This document shows, piece after piece, positions 47,645-57,153 of a DNA stretch of 64,000 nucleotides. The stretch is from contig NZ_CP047569.1 in assembly GCF_009903625.1 (NCBI RefSeq), positions 1,954,501 through 2,018,500 on the forward strand, read 5' to 3'. The notes under the pieces are model-generated. The model saw only the letters and a list, made by a program, of their open reading frames with translations. It was not told where the DNA came from and did no database searches. How positions within the stretch are numbered: the first letter of the stretch is position 1; every line of letters begins with the position of its first letter. The translations under genes were made by a program, and so were the position numbers. This DNA is from Microbulbifer sp. ALW1 (GTDB lineage: Bacteria > Pseudomonadota > Gammaproteobacteria > Pseudomonadales > Cellvibrionaceae).

Positions 47645-48907
47645 TTGAAACAACTTCGCGCCATCCGCGGCATGAACGACCTGCTGCCCACCCAGTCTCC
47701 GGTGTGGCAGTACGTGGAAAGCACCCTCAGCGAACTCTTCGCCCGCTACGGCTACAGTGAGATCCGCACGCCCATCCTTGAGGCGACTCAGTTGTTCGCC
47801 CGCGCCGTGGGCGAGGCCACCGATATCGTCGAAAAGGAAATGTACACCTTTGACGACAAGGGCGGTGATAGTGTCACCATGCGCCCGGAAGGCACTGCCG
47901 GCACCGTGCGCGCGGCCATTCAGAACAACCTGCTGATTCAGCCCCAGCGCCTGTGGTACTTCGGCCCCATGTTCCGCTACGAGCGCCCACAGAAGGGGCG
48001 CCTGCGCCAGTTCCACCAGTTTGGTGTAGAAGTCTTTGGCATCGAAGGCCCGGACATCGACGCAGAAATCCTGATGATGACCGCACGCCTGTGGAAGCAG
48101 CTGGGGGTTTCCGAGCATGTAACCCTTCAGCTGAACTCCCTCGGCAACAGCGAAAGCCGAGCGGCCTTCCGCGACGCCCTGGTGGAATACCTGTCGGTGC
48201 GTAAAGATCAGCTGGATGAAGACAGCCAGCGCCGTCTCGAGCGCAACCCGCTGCGCATTCTGGACAGTAAAAATCCGGATACTCAGGAACTGCTGACCGA
48301 TGCCCCTTGTCTACTGGACTTCCTTGACGAGGAATCCCGTACACACTTCGATCAGTTACGCGCATTCCTGGATGCGGCCGGTGTGGTCTACGAGGTAAAT
48401 CCGCGCCTGGTGCGCGGTCTCGACTACTATGGCAAAACGGTTTTCGAATGGGTGACCGACAGTCTCGGTGCCCAGGGTACCGTGTGTGCCGGCGGCCGTT
48501 ACGACGGCCTCGTCGAGCAGATGGGCGGCAAACCCACCCCGGCGGTGGGCTTCGGCCTGGGCGTCGAGCGCCTGGTGCTGTTGCTGGAAACCCTTGAAGT
48601 GCTGCCGGATACCCTGGACCAGCAGGTAGACGCCTACCTGGTTGCGGTGGGTGATGTACAATCCGCTGCCTTGGCGGCCGCGGAACAACTGCGCAGCGAG
48701 CTGCCGTGGCTGAGATTGCAGACCCACTGCGGTGGCGGCAGCTTCAAGAGCCAGATGAAAAAGGCCGATAAAAGCAACGCTGACTACGCATTGATCATCG
48801 GTGAAGATGAAGCGGCGGCGGGGCAGGTAACCGTGAAGTCCCTGCGCGCAGAGGTTGAACAGCAGACCGTCGCACTGGCGGAACTGGCAAGCATTTTACA
48901 GGGCTGA
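47645..48907 (+). CDS. hisS: Histidyl-tRNA synthetase
   Basis: Class II synthetase. Motif 1 area near the N-terminus ([11 protein letters not shown]), [11 protein letters not shown] (motif 2 region with [10 protein letters not shown]), and the histidine-A motif [15 protein letters not shown], then motif 3 ([12 protein letters not shown]). TTG start preceded by AAGGA; length 420. Confidence 0.97.
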   Translation: MKQLRAIRGMNDLLPTQSPVWQYVESTLSELFARYGYSEIRTPILEATQLFARAVGEATDIVEKEMYTFDDKGGDSVTMRPEGTAGTVRAAIQNNLLIQPQRLWYFGPMFRYERPQKGRLRQFHQFGVEVFGIEGPDIDAEILMMTARLWKQLGVSEHVTLQLNSLGNSESRAAFRDALVEYLSVRKDQLDEDSQRRLERNPLRILDSKNPDTQELLTDAPCLLDFLDEESRTHFDQLRAFLDAAGVVYEVNPRLVRGLDYYGKTVFEWVTDSLGAQGTVCAGGRYDGLVEQMGGKPTPAVGFGLGVERLVLLLETLEVLPDTLDQQVDAYLVAVGDVQSAALAAAEQLRSELPWLRLQTHCGGGSFKSQMKKADKSNADYALIIGEDEAAAGQVTVKSLRAEVEQQTVALAELASILQG

Positions 48908-48973
48908 TTGGCTAAAGAGCTGATCGCCCCTGGTTGACTCGGATATTGGATTTAAAAATAAGGCGAATAAGAA

Positions 48974-49690
48974 ATGGCTGACCATTTGACCGAAGAAGAA
49001 CAGATTGAATCGATCAAGCGCTGGTGGAAAGAAAACGGCACCGGCATCGTCACCGGTATCGTACTGGCGCTGGCCGGCTACTTTGGCTGGCAGTGGTGGC
49101 AGGGCAAGGAGCGCAGCGAAGCGGAAGCGGCCTCTAATCTGTACCAGGGTTTTGTTGAAGCCGTATCTGCCAATCAGGGCAAACCGGATAACAAGCAGTT
49201 GACCACGGCTCAGTCCCTGGCCCGCGAACTGAAAGACGATTACGCCACGCGCATCTACGCCACCCAAGCCTCCCTGGAACTGGCAGCGATGGCGGCAAAG
49301 AAAAACGACCTGGAAACGGCCATCAAAGAGCTGCAGTGGGCACTGGATAACTCCAGTGATGACGCGCTCAAGTTCGTTGCCAAGCGCCGTCTGGCGGCAG
49401 TAAAGGCCGCCCGCGGTGAAACCAAAGAAGCGCTGGCGTTGCTGGAGGGCGATGTGCCCGCCGCATTCGCCGCACTCTACGCGGAAACCCGTGGCGATAT
49501 TCTGGTGCAGCAGGGCGATAAAGACGCTGCCCGCGCCGCCTACCAGCAGGCCCGTGCACAACTGTTGCCGGAGCAGTCTTCCGGTTCCCAGTTGCTGGAC
49601 CTGAAGATCGAAAGCCTGGGCAGCGCCGCTGCAGAGTCCGACAGTGATGCAGAAGCGAAGGACGCAGACAAGGAGAGTGATGCGCAATGA
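48974..49690 (+). CDS. yfgM: SecYEG-associated TPR protein YfgM
   Basis: Bitopic inner-membrane protein linked to the Sec translocon and periplasmic chaperones. Cytoplasmic DHLTEEEQIESIKRWWKENG, span at about 24-40 (TGIVTGIVLALAGYFGWQWW), then a helical TPR domain and acidic tail. Length 238; overlaps bamB by 4 bp. Confidence 0.92.
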   Translation: MADHLTEEEQIESIKRWWKENGTGIVTGIVLALAGYFGWQWWQGKERSEAEAASNLYQGFVEAVSANQGKPDNKQLTTAQSLARELKDDYATRIYATQASLELAAMAAKKNDLETAIKELQWALDNSSDDALKFVAKRRLAAVKAARGETKEALALLEGDVPAAFAALYAETRGDILVQQGDKDAARAAYQQARAQLLPEQSSGSQLLDLKIESLGSAAAESDSDAEAKDADKESDAQ

Positions 49691-50853
49691 TACGCACTCA
49701 AAAGGCACTTAACCGGATAGTAGCGGTTGCCCTGGCCGCGGTGATCAGTGCCTGTGCTTCCAACGAAGAGAAGGAAGACACAGATCCCGTAGAACTGGTG
49801 GAAATCAGCGAGAGCGTTAAGCTGCGCGAAGTCTGGTCCAACAATATCGGCGACATCGACGCCCTGCGCTACGCGATGCTGAAGCCCGGCATCATCGACG
49901 GCAAGGTGATTGCCGCCAACAGTGATGGTGATGTTTACGCCTTTGATCGCGCCACCGGTAAGCGTCTGTGGCGAGTGGATATCGACCAGTCCATCAGCGG
50001 TGGTGTTGGCGTCGGTCTGGGCCTTGCGGTTGTTGCGGATTTTCGCGGCAAAGTGGTGGCGCTGGATTTGAACGACGGCAGCCAGCGCTGGGCGACCCAG
50101 CTGAGCGGTGAAGTGGTGTCCACGCCGGCAGTGGGTTCCGGCGTCGTTGTAGTGCAGACCGTAGACGGCAAGCTGCTGGGACTGGATGCCAGCACTGGCG
50201 AACAGCGCTGGCGCCATAATACCGTGCTGCCGGTGCTGACCCTGCGCGGCACTGCCAGCCCGGTCATTTCTGCCGGTGTGGTCTATGCCGGCCTGGATAA
50301 CGGCAAGCTGATTGCGCTGAGTGCCGCCGATGGCCTCTCCCGCTGGGAACAGCGGGTTGCCATTCCCCAGGGTTCTGCGGAACTGGAGCGGGTAGTGGAT
50401 ATCGACGGCGCACCACTGGTGCGCGGTGAGCTGGTGTTTGCCGCCAGCTACCAGGGCCGTGTTGTTGCCCTGTCTCGGGAAGATGGCCGTGGCCTCTGGG
50501 CCCGTGACGCGTCTACCAACCACAATGTGGCCGTAGGCGCGGGCCAGGTTTACCTGAGCGACGCCAACGGTAGTGTCCATGCCTACAATGTGGGTAATGG
50601 GCAGATCCAGTGGACCAACAGCGAGCTGCTGCGCCGCCAGCTGAGTGGGCCGGCGTATCTGGGTGATGTGGTCGTAGTTGGTGACCTGGAGGGTTACCTG
50701 CACGCGTTGGATCCCACCACCGGACGTTTTGTGGGCCGTACCCGCATCGACCGCGACCCGGTGCGGATTCCGCTGCTGGCGGATGGTGACCTGCTGTTTG
50801 CCCTGTCAGATGACGGCGAACTGGTCGCACTGAGCCTCGAGCGGCTGCAGTAA
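49687..50853 (+). CDS. bamB: Outer-membrane assembly lipoprotein BamB
   Basis: Beta-propeller subunit of the BAM complex. Signal peptide with lipobox VISAC, then PQQ-like repeats (VYAFDRATGKRLWRVD, LLGLDASTGEQRWRH, VHAYNVGNGQIQWTN). Length 388. Followed by a hairpin. Confidence 0.96.
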   Translation: MIRTQKALNRIVAVALAAVISACASNEEKEDTDPVELVEISESVKLREVWSNNIGDIDALRYAMLKPGIIDGKVIAANSDGDVYAFDRATGKRLWRVDIDQSISGGVGVGLGLAVVADFRGKVVALDLNDGSQRWATQLSGEVVSTPAVGSGVVVVQTVDGKLLGLDASTGEQRWRHNTVLPVLTLRGTASPVISAGVVYAGLDNGKLIALSAADGLSRWEQRVAIPQGSAELERVVDIDGAPLVRGELVFAASYQGRVVALSREDGRGLWARDASTNHNVAVGAGQVYLSDANGSVHAYNVGNGQIQWTNSELLRRQLSGPAYLGDVVVVGDLEGYLHALDPTTGRFVGRTRIDRDPVRIPLLADGDLLFALSDDGELVALSLERLQ

Positions 50854-50918
50854 TCCGGTAGTAATGCATTTGTAGTTGGCGAAGTTCACAACCGAACCTC
50901 GCCACTCCAATTGATCAT

Positions 50919-50944
50919 CGCCCGCAGTATGCGGGCGTTTGTAT
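50919..50944 (+). terminator. Terminator-like hairpin between bamB and der
   Basis: CGCCCGCA, 3-nt loop, TGCGGGCG, then TTTGTATTT. The T tract is interrupted, so partial termination is likely. Confidence 0.65.
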
Positions 50945-50981
50945 TTCTGGCAGTGGCCAGAATTTTGAGTAGAACGAAATT

Positions 50982-52376
50982 ATGTTGCCTGTAATCGCCC
51001 TGGTAGGGCGCCCAAATGTGGGTAAATCCACCCTCTTCAATCGCCTGACCAAGAGCCGCGATGCTCTGGTGGCGAACTACGCCGGTCTCACCCGCGACCG
51101 CAAATACGGCGAGGCGGAATTTGAAGGCCGCAAGATGATCCTGGTGGACACCGGTGGTATCAGCGGTGGTGAAGAGGGCATCGACGCGGCCATGGCCCAG
51201 CAGTCCATGCAAGCCATCGAAGAAGCGGATTTTGTCCTGTTTATGGTGGACTGTCGTGCCGGTCTCACCCCCGCCGACGACATGATCGCCGAGCGCCTGC
51301 GCACCCGCTCCAAGCCCACCATCCTGGTGGCCAACAAAGTGGACGGCGTGAACCCGGACATCGCCCTGGCACCTTTTTATGAGCTAGGCATCGGCGAACT
51401 CTTCCCCACCACCGCCACCCACGGCCGCGGCGTGCGCTCGCTGATGGAGCGCCTCATCGAAGGCCTGCCAGCACCGGAAGAAGCGGAAGAAGAGGAAGAA
51501 GCCAAAGGCATTAAGATCGGCATCGTCGGCCGCCCCAACGTGGGTAAATCCACCCTGGTGAATCGCCTGCTGGGCGAAGACCGCGTAGTGGTATTCGACC
51601 AGCCCGGCACTACCCGTGACAGCGTGTACATCAACTACACCCGCGACGAAAAGCCCTACACCATCATCGACACCGCCGGTATTCGCCGCCGCAAAAACGT
51701 CAAAGAGTCCGTGGAGAAATTCTCCATCGTCAAAACCCTGCAGGCCGTGGAAGATGCCAACGTAGTGGTGCTGGTAATCGACGCCAGCGAAGGCCTCGTT
51801 GACCAGGACCTGCACCTGATGGGCAGTGTCATTCAGGCGGGCCGTGCATTGGTCGTCGCCCTGAACAAATGGGACGGGCTAGATCCGGATCACCGCGACT
51901 TCGTAAAAACCGAACTGGAGCGCCGCCTGCGTTTCGTGGACTTTGCGGATATCCACTTTATCTCCGCGTTGCACGGCACCGGCGTTGGCAACCTCTACCA
52001 GTCCATTGAGGCCGCCTACCAGTCCGCTACCGACAAGCTCTCAACCAATCACCTTACGCGTATCCTGCAGTGGGCGATTAGTGAGCACCAACCTCCACTG
52101 GTTAACGGCCACCGCATCAAACTGCGCTATGCCCACGCCGGTGGTCAGAACCCGCCGATCATTGTGATTCACGGCAACCAGACAGAGCAGGTACCGAACC
52201 ACTACGTGCGCTACCTGGAAAAAACCTATCGCAAAGCCCTGGATCTGCACGGTACCCCGGTAAAAATCGAATTCCGCACCGGTGACAACCCCTACAAGGA
52301 CAAGAAAAACAAACTCAGCGACCGCCAGAAAGCGAAGAAGCGTCGCTTGATGAAGTTTGTGAAGAAGAAAAAATAG
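50982..52376 (+). CDS. der: Ribosome assembly GTPase Der (EngA)
   Basis: Double-GTPase for 50S subunit maturation. Two G1 loops, [12 protein letters not shown] and [12 protein letters not shown], with matching DTGG/DTAG and NKVD/NKWD motifs, then a KH-like domain and a basic tail. The inter-domain linker is acidic (EEAEEEEEA). Length 464. Confidence 0.97.
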   Translation: MLPVIALVGRPNVGKSTLFNRLTKSRDALVANYAGLTRDRKYGEAEFEGRKMILVDTGGISGGEEGIDAAMAQQSMQAIEEADFVLFMVDCRAGLTPADDMIAERLRTRSKPTILVANKVDGVNPDIALAPFYELGIGELFPTTATHGRGVRSLMERLIEGLPAPEEAEEEEEAKGIKIGIVGRPNVGKSTLVNRLLGEDRVVVFDQPGTTRDSVYINYTRDEKPYTIIDTAGIRRRKNVKESVEKFSIVKTLQAVEDANVVVLVIDASEGLVDQDLHLMGSVIQAGRALVVALNKWDGLDPDHRDFVKTELERRLRFVDFADIHFISALHGTGVGNLYQSIEAAYQSATDKLSTNHLTRILQWAISEHQPPLVNGHRIKLRYAHAGGQNPPIIVIHGNQTEQVPNHYVRYLEKTYRKALDLHGTPVKIEFRTGDNPYKDKKNKLSDRQKAKKRRLMKFVKKKK

Positions 52377-52485
52377 TAGTTGGTTGCAGTCGTCAAGGGG
52401 CGCCGCAATACCCTTAAGGTAAAGGCGTTTAATGCGGCGCAAAGCTAAACTTGCCGGTTATAACTGAACCTTGAATTGAAGGTAC

Positions 52486-52619
52486 AGATGGCTGGGTCAA
52501 CCTTGCCAGACCGTCTGCGGCCAGGGCCGAAGGCGCCGCGTTGAAGCGGCCGGACCGGCCGCAGCCGAGCCCCCATGGATGGGTGTACGGCGTGTCTGGC
52601 AAGGTTGACCCAGCCAGCT
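52486..52619. repeat. 134-bp intergenic inverted-repeat element (der/gabD)
   Basis: Arms at 52489-52511 and 52594-52616 match perfectly over 23 bp and 25 of 26 when extended to 52486. Inside is CTGCGGCC/GGCCGCAG and CCCATGGATGGGTGTACGG. A reading frame from 52575 into the next gene is an artefact of the missing stop. Confidence 0.85.
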
Positions 52620-52664
52620 GTGCCGCCACAAAGCTCGCCGGCAACTACGAGGAAAGGACCCCAA

Positions 52665-54122
52665 ATGCTTAATCTCAAAAACCCCGACCTGCTGCGCAAA
52701 CAGTCCTATATCAACGGCCAGTGGGTGGATGCCGACAACGGCAACACGCTCGACGTCACCAACCCCGCCACCGGCGAAACCGTCGCCACCATCGCAAGCT
52801 GCGGAGCAATCGAGACCCGGCGTGCCATCGAAGCGGCCAATACCGCCTGGCCTGCCTGGCGAGACCTCACCGTCAAAGCCCGCGCAAAAATCCTGCGCGA
52901 CTGGTATAACCTCATCGTCGACAACGCCGACGACCTCGCAAAAATCCTCACCGCCGAACAGGGCAAACCCCTGGCTGAAGCCAAAACCGAAATCATCTAC
53001 GGGGCCAACTACCTCGAGTGGTTTTCAGAGGAAGCCAAGCGCGCCTACGGCGATGTTATAGCGCCGCCCTCCAGCGACAAACGCATCGTGGTGATCAAAC
53101 AGCCGGTGGGCGTTACCGCCTCGGTGACTCCCTGGAACTTCCCCAGCGCCATGATCGCGCGCAAGCTCGCCCCGGCACTGGCCACCGGCTGCACCTTCAT
53201 CGCCAAGCCCGCGTCGGAAACCCCGCTGTCCGCACTGGCACTCGCCGTACTGGCAGAAGAAGCCGGTGTGCCGAAAGGTGTCTTCAACGTCGTCGTGGGT
53301 AAAAGTTCGCGGGAAATCGGCAAGGAAATGACCACCAACCCATTGGTGCGTAAATTCACCTTCACCGGCTCCACCGCGGTAGGTAAATTGCTGCAGGCCC
53401 AGTGCGCCGAGACCGTCAAGAAAACATCGATGGAACTGGGCGGCAATGCCCCGTTTATCGTATTCGACGACGCGGATATCGATGAGGCAGTAAAAGGCGC
53501 AATCATCTGCAAGTACCGCAACGCCGGGCAGACCTGTGTCTGTGCCAACCGCATTTTTGTGCAGGACAAAGTCTACGACGAGTTCGCGCAGAAATTTTCC
53601 GCTGCCGTCAGTGCGCTGAAAATGGGAAATGGCGCGGAAGAGGGAATTGAAGTCGGCCCCATGATCAATGCTACCGCAGTGGAAGACGTAAAGGCCCTGG
53701 TGGACGACGCCCTGGGTAAAGGCGCCAAGGCGCTCAATGACGGTGGCCCCAGTGACATGGGTGAGTGCTTCTATACCCCCACCGTATTGACCGGTGTGGA
53801 TGACACCATGAAACTCTTCAAGGAAGAGATCTTCGGCCCGGTCGCACCGCTGTTTAAATTTTCCAGCGAAGAAGAAGCCATTCGCATGGCCAACGATACC
53901 GAATTCGGACTCGCTTCCTATTTCTACTCCCGCGATATTGGCCGTATCTGGCGTGTGGCGGAGGGGCTTGAATACGGCATGGTGGGTATCAACGAAGGTA
54001 TCATTTCCAACGAAATGGCACCCTTCGGCGGTATTAAAGAATCCGGTTCCGGCCGTGAAGGCTCCAAGTACGGCATCGATGACTACCTGGAAATCAAGTA
54101 TCTGTGTATGGGCGGAATTTAG
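52665..54122 (+). CDS. gabD: NAD(P)-dependent succinate-semialdehyde dehydrogenase
   Basis: Aldehyde dehydrogenase converting succinate semialdehyde to succinate, as in GABA or putrescine breakdown. TPWNFPSAMIARKLAPALA, the glutamate of MELGGNAPFIVF and catalytic cysteine in NAGQTCVCANR are GabD-like. ATG 52665 after AGGAAAGG, 485 residues. No gabT neighbour, so the substrate could be another short semialdehyde. Confidence 0.88.
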   Translation: MLNLKNPDLLRKQSYINGQWVDADNGNTLDVTNPATGETVATIASCGAIETRRAIEAANTAWPAWRDLTVKARAKILRDWYNLIVDNADDLAKILTAEQGKPLAEAKTEIIYGANYLEWFSEEAKRAYGDVIAPPSSDKRIVVIKQPVGVTASVTPWNFPSAMIARKLAPALATGCTFIAKPASETPLSALALAVLAEEAGVPKGVFNVVVGKSSREIGKEMTTNPLVRKFTFTGSTAVGKLLQAQCAETVKKTSMELGGNAPFIVFDDADIDEAVKGAIICKYRNAGQTCVCANRIFVQDKVYDEFAQKFSAAVSALKMGNGAEEGIEVGPMINATAVEDVKALVDDALGKGAKALNDGGPSDMGECFYTPTVLTGVDDTMKLFKEEIFGPVAPLFKFSSEEEAIRMANDTEFGLASYFYSRDIGRIWRVAEGLEYGMVGINEGIISNEMAPFGGIKESGSGREGSKYGIDDYLEIKYLCMGGI

Positions 54123-54138
54123 TATGGACGGAATTTAA
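54107..54138 (+). repeat. Two tandem 16-bp units at the gabD stop codon
   Basis: TATGGGCGGAATTTAG (54107-54122) and TATGGACGGAATTTAA (54123-54138) match at 14 of 16. The first unit ends in the gabD stop. Confidence 0.8.
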
Positions 54139-54150
54139 AATGGGTGACAT

Positions 54151-54867
54151 TTGAGCCCGAATTTAAATATCACGCCTGTAGCCGTAGCGCACAGCTGCTT
54201 TAGCGAAAAGTTCGGCATCCCCCGCCAGCCCCTGCTGGCGGATGCCAGCCGTGCTTCCATTGAACTAATCCCCCCATTCAACGACCCGGATGCAGTTGCC
54301 GGCCTGGAGCAGCACAGCCACCTCTGGCTTACCTGGCAGTTTCACCAGGTCGCCGGCCAATGGTCCCCCAAGGTGCGTCCCCCGCGTTTGGGGGGCAACA
54401 AAAAGCTCGGTGTCTTCGCCACACGCTCTCCGTTCAGGCCCAACAATATCGGTTTGTCGGTAGTGCGCTTGATCGAAGTGCGCACGCACCCCAGGGTTGA
54501 ACTGATCGTAGCCGGCGCCGACCTGCTGGATGGCACCCCGATCCTGGATATCAAACCCTATATTCCCTATGCCGACAGTGTCCCCGCTGCCACTAGTGCA
54601 TTGGCAGAAGCGGCACCGGCGGCAACCCCGGTACATCTTCCCGAGGCGATTGCTCAGGTCGCGCAAAACTATCGCGATGACTGGGGCACGGATTTGCCCG
54701 AGCTCATCAAACAGGTGCTGTCTCAGGACCCCAAGCCGGCTTACCAGCAGCCGGATCCTGAGCGGATTTACGGTATGGAACTCTGCGGTTTTAACCTGCA
54801 GTGGCGCTACGTCAGTGGAGAGATTGAAGTGACCGGGCTGAATGCGCTGATCGAGGAAAGCAGTTAG
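54151..54867 (+). CDS. trmO: tRNA (t6A37-N6)-methyltransferase TrmO
   Basis: TsaA/YaeB-family enzyme methylating t6A37 in tRNA-Thr. HSCFSEKFGIPRQP, HLWLTWQFHQ, PPRLGGNKKLGVFATRSPFR and NNIGLSVV are diagnostic. TTG start, the only candidate in frame; length 238. Its stop overlaps the next GTG by 1 bp. Confidence 0.9.
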   Translation: MSPNLNITPVAVAHSCFSEKFGIPRQPLLADASRASIELIPPFNDPDAVAGLEQHSHLWLTWQFHQVAGQWSPKVRPPRLGGNKKLGVFATRSPFRPNNIGLSVVRLIEVRTHPRVELIVAGADLLDGTPILDIKPYIPYADSVPAATSALAEAAPAATPVHLPEAIAQVAQNYRDDWGTDLPELIKQVLSQDPKPAYQQPDPERIYGMELCGFNLQWRYVSGEIEVTGLNALIEESS

Positions 54868-55406
54868 TGAGCCAACCAGTGAGTCAGCAGTCAGCGTTGC
54901 GAAAAACAGGAGTCTGGAAAAGGCGGCTGTGGTCGCTTCTCAAGTTTCTGCTGATGGCCGCGGTCATTGTCAGCGCGGTTTCCTGGTACCACGGGCGCAA
55001 TATGCCCAAGGGCGTGGCTCCAGTGCTGGTTGCACCGGATATCAACGGTTTGCCACTCGACCTGCAAGCAATGACGCAGAAGGGCCCGGTAATGATCTAT
55101 TTCTGGGCAACCTGGTGTGGCTATTGCCGTGTGATTTCCCCGGCGGTTTCCGACCTCGCGCAAGATCATCAGGTCATCACCGTCGCCCTGCAGTCGGGCA
55201 CCCCGGAGGAAGTGGCCACTTACCAGCAGCAACACCACCTCAATTTTCGGACGATCAACGACCCGAGTGGGGCACTCAGTGCCAGCTGGGGGTTACAGGT
55301 GACCCCAACAATCGCCATTGTCGATCGCGAGGGCAAGGTCAGCGCAGTAACATCCGGAATGACGTCCAAGTGGGGGCTGCAGGCAAGGATGTGGCTGGCG
55401 GATTAG
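54867..55406 (+). CDS. Membrane-anchored thioredoxin-fold oxidoreductase (TlpA/ScsD-like)
   Basis: Predicted periplasmic thiol-disulfide protein: basic N-terminus, one membrane anchor (about 24-42), then a thioredoxin fold with active site [11 protein letters not shown] and the cis-proline in VTPTIAIV. Length 179. GTG start. It ends 4 bp into the convergent yacG. Confidence 0.85.
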   Translation: MSQPVSQQSALRKTGVWKRRLWSLLKFLLMAAVIVSAVSWYHGRNMPKGVAPVLVAPDINGLPLDLQAMTQKGPVMIYFWATWCGYCRVISPAVSDLAQDHQVITVALQSGTPEEVATYQQQHHLNFRTINDPSGALSASWGLQVTPTIAIVDREGKVSAVTSGMTSKWGLQARMWLAD

Positions 55407-55609
55407 TGCCGAGTCTTGTTCGGATCCAGGTCGTCACTCAGTACATCGTCATACACCGGCTGACCCGGGATCTTGTGCCCCTCACTGGCCCATTCACCCA
55501 GATCGATCAACTTGCAGCGCTCGCAGCAAAATGGCCGAAAGGGGTTGCTTGAACTCCACTCTATCGGCTTTTTACAAGTAGGGCAGGGGACGGTCGGCTT
55601 GTCGGACAT
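55403..55609 (-). CDS. yacG: DNA gyrase inhibitor / zinc protein YacG
   Basis: Small zinc protein that binds GyrB. The four ligands are [10 protein letters not shown] and [15 protein letters not shown]. Length 68. Last gene of the pilB-pilC-pilD-coaE-yacG run, the order seen in Pseudomonas. Confidence 0.95.
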   Translation of the reverse strand: MSDKPTVPCPTCKKPIEWSSSNPFRPFCCERCKLIDLGEWASEGHKIPGQPVYDDVLSDDLDPNKTRH

Positions 55610-55651
55610 GATAAAACTGCTGGTTACGGTGGGCGGGTCATGATGTGTTGG

Positions 55652-56266
55652 TCATGAGCGCGTTGCTATCGCCAGATACTGCTGGTGGAGCTTGTCCACC
55701 TGGGCCTCCAGCGACGCCAATGAGCCGCTATTATCCAGAATATCGTCCGCCTTTGCACACCGCTCTGCCCGTGGCAGCTGGGCGGCCATAATCTTGCGGA
55801 TCTGCTCCACAGAATTGGCATCCCGCGCACTGGCGCGGGCCAGTTGCACCTCTTCCGGTAAATCCACCACACAGATACGTTGCACCAGCTCAGACTGGCT
55901 GGTCTCGATCAACAGGGGAGATTCCAGCATGGCGTAAGGCGCAGTGTGAGTCTCTTTACTTGCAGTCAGCGACGCAATGATCTCGTCCCGGATCAGCGGG
56001 TGTGTCAGCCGTTCCAGCCAGACCCGCTCCACCGGGTTGTCGAACACCAGTTTGCGCAACTGTGCGCGATCCAGCGAACCGTTGGCGAGCAGAATGTCAT
56101 CGCCAAAATGTTCGGCAATGGCCAGCAGTGCCGGTCGGCCGGGCTCCACCACAACCCGCGCAGCCCAGTCCGCATCCACCACATTCACACCGTGATGGCG
56201 AAACCGTGCCGCTGCTGCGGATTTTCCGCTGCCGATACCGCCGGTGAGCCCTACGGTAAAAGTCAC
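55652..56266 (-). CDS. coaE: Dephospho-CoA kinase
   Basis: Last step of coenzyme A synthesis. P-loop GLTGGIGSGKSAAA at the N-terminus, VDADWAARVVVEPG and RLTHPLIRDEI follow. Length 204. Starts 1 bp after pilD ends. Confidence 0.96.
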   Translation of the reverse strand: MTFTVGLTGGIGSGKSAAAARFRHHGVNVVDADWAARVVVEPGRPALLAIAEHFGDDILLANGSLDRAQLRKLVFDNPVERVWLERLTHPLIRDEIIASLTASKETHTAPYAMLESPLLIETSQSELVQRICVVDLPEEVQLARASARDANSVEQIRKIMAAQLPRAERCAKADDILDNSGSLASLEAQVDKLHQQYLAIATRS

Positions 56267-56267
56267 C

Positions 56268-57152
56268 TTAACTGCTCAGCCCGGAAACACGGAAGTACCA
56301 GCCCATAATCTGCTCGCCCCACAGCATGGCAATCCAGGCCGCGCCGGCGAGATAGGGGCCAAAGGCGATTGGCAGGTTCTTGTCCCGCCCGGAAATCAGT
56401 GTCCACAAAATACCCACCAGCGCACCGACGGCGGCAGAGAGCAGAATCACCATTGGCAGTACCTGCCAGCCAAACCAGGCTCCGATGGCCGCAAGGATCT
56501 TGAAGTCCCCGGCTCCCATCCCTTCCTTGCCGGTCACCAGCTTGAAGATATGGAACACACCCCAGAGTGCCAGGTAGCCGGCAATAGCGCCGATCACTGC
56601 ATCTTGTAAGGGTGCAAACACGCCCCAGATATTAATCAACAGGCCCGCCCACAACAGCGGCAGGGTAATGCTGTCTGGCAGTAACTGCTTGTCGAAATCA
56701 ATCCCGGTCAGTGCCACCAGCGCCCAGGTAAAAAACACCCCGGCCAGCGCCTGCCAGGTAAAGCCCAGCTGCCACACCACAATAACGGTCAGAATACCCG
56801 TAACCAGCTCCACCATCGGGTAGCGCTTGGAAATCGGTGCATTGCAATTGCCGCACTTACCTCTCAGCAGCAGGTAACTGATGATGGGGATATTCTGCCA
56901 GGGCTTGATGATCGTCTCGCACTTGGGGCAGTGGGAGTGGGGCAGCACCAGGTTGTAGGTTTCATCCAGCTGCTTTTGTTCTGCCGCAGAGGGCGTTTTT
57001 TCAAAGTAGCTGTAAAAGTCCCGCTGGTACTCGCGCTCCATCATGATCGGGAGGCGGTGGATGACGACATTCAGGAAGCTGCCGACTAGCAGGCCTAAAA
57101 CAAAAGCGCTGCTTAGTAGCAGCGCTGGGTGGGAAATTAGCGTTTCGATCAT
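56268..57152 (-). CDS. pilD: Prepilin peptidase / N-methyltransferase PilD
   Basis: Inner-membrane aspartic protease that cuts and methylates prepilins. N-terminal cysteine pairs CPKCET and CGNCNAPIS form the zinc/methylase region; catalytic aspartates lie in ALTGIDFDKQLLPD and GMGAGDFKILAAIG. Length 294. Confidence 0.97.
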   Translation of the reverse strand: MIETLISHPALLLSSAFVLGLLVGSFLNVVIHRLPIMMEREYQRDFYSYFEKTPSAAEQKQLDETYNLVLPHSHCPKCETIIKPWQNIPIISYLLLRGKCGNCNAPISKRYPMVELVTGILTVIVVWQLGFTWQALAGVFFTWALVALTGIDFDKQLLPDSITLPLLWAGLLINIWGVFAPLQDAVIGAIAGYLALWGVFHIFKLVTGKEGMGAGDFKILAAIGAWFGWQVLPMVILLSAAVGALVGILWTLISGRDKNLPIAFGPYLAGAAWIAMLWGEQIMGWYFRVSGLSS

Positions 57153-57153
57153 T

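Noticed and set aside
52575..52664. Upstream extension of gabD to an ATG at 52575
   Set aside because: It would run through the right arm of the inverted repeat; the ATG at 52665 has a good ribosome site and fits the family start.
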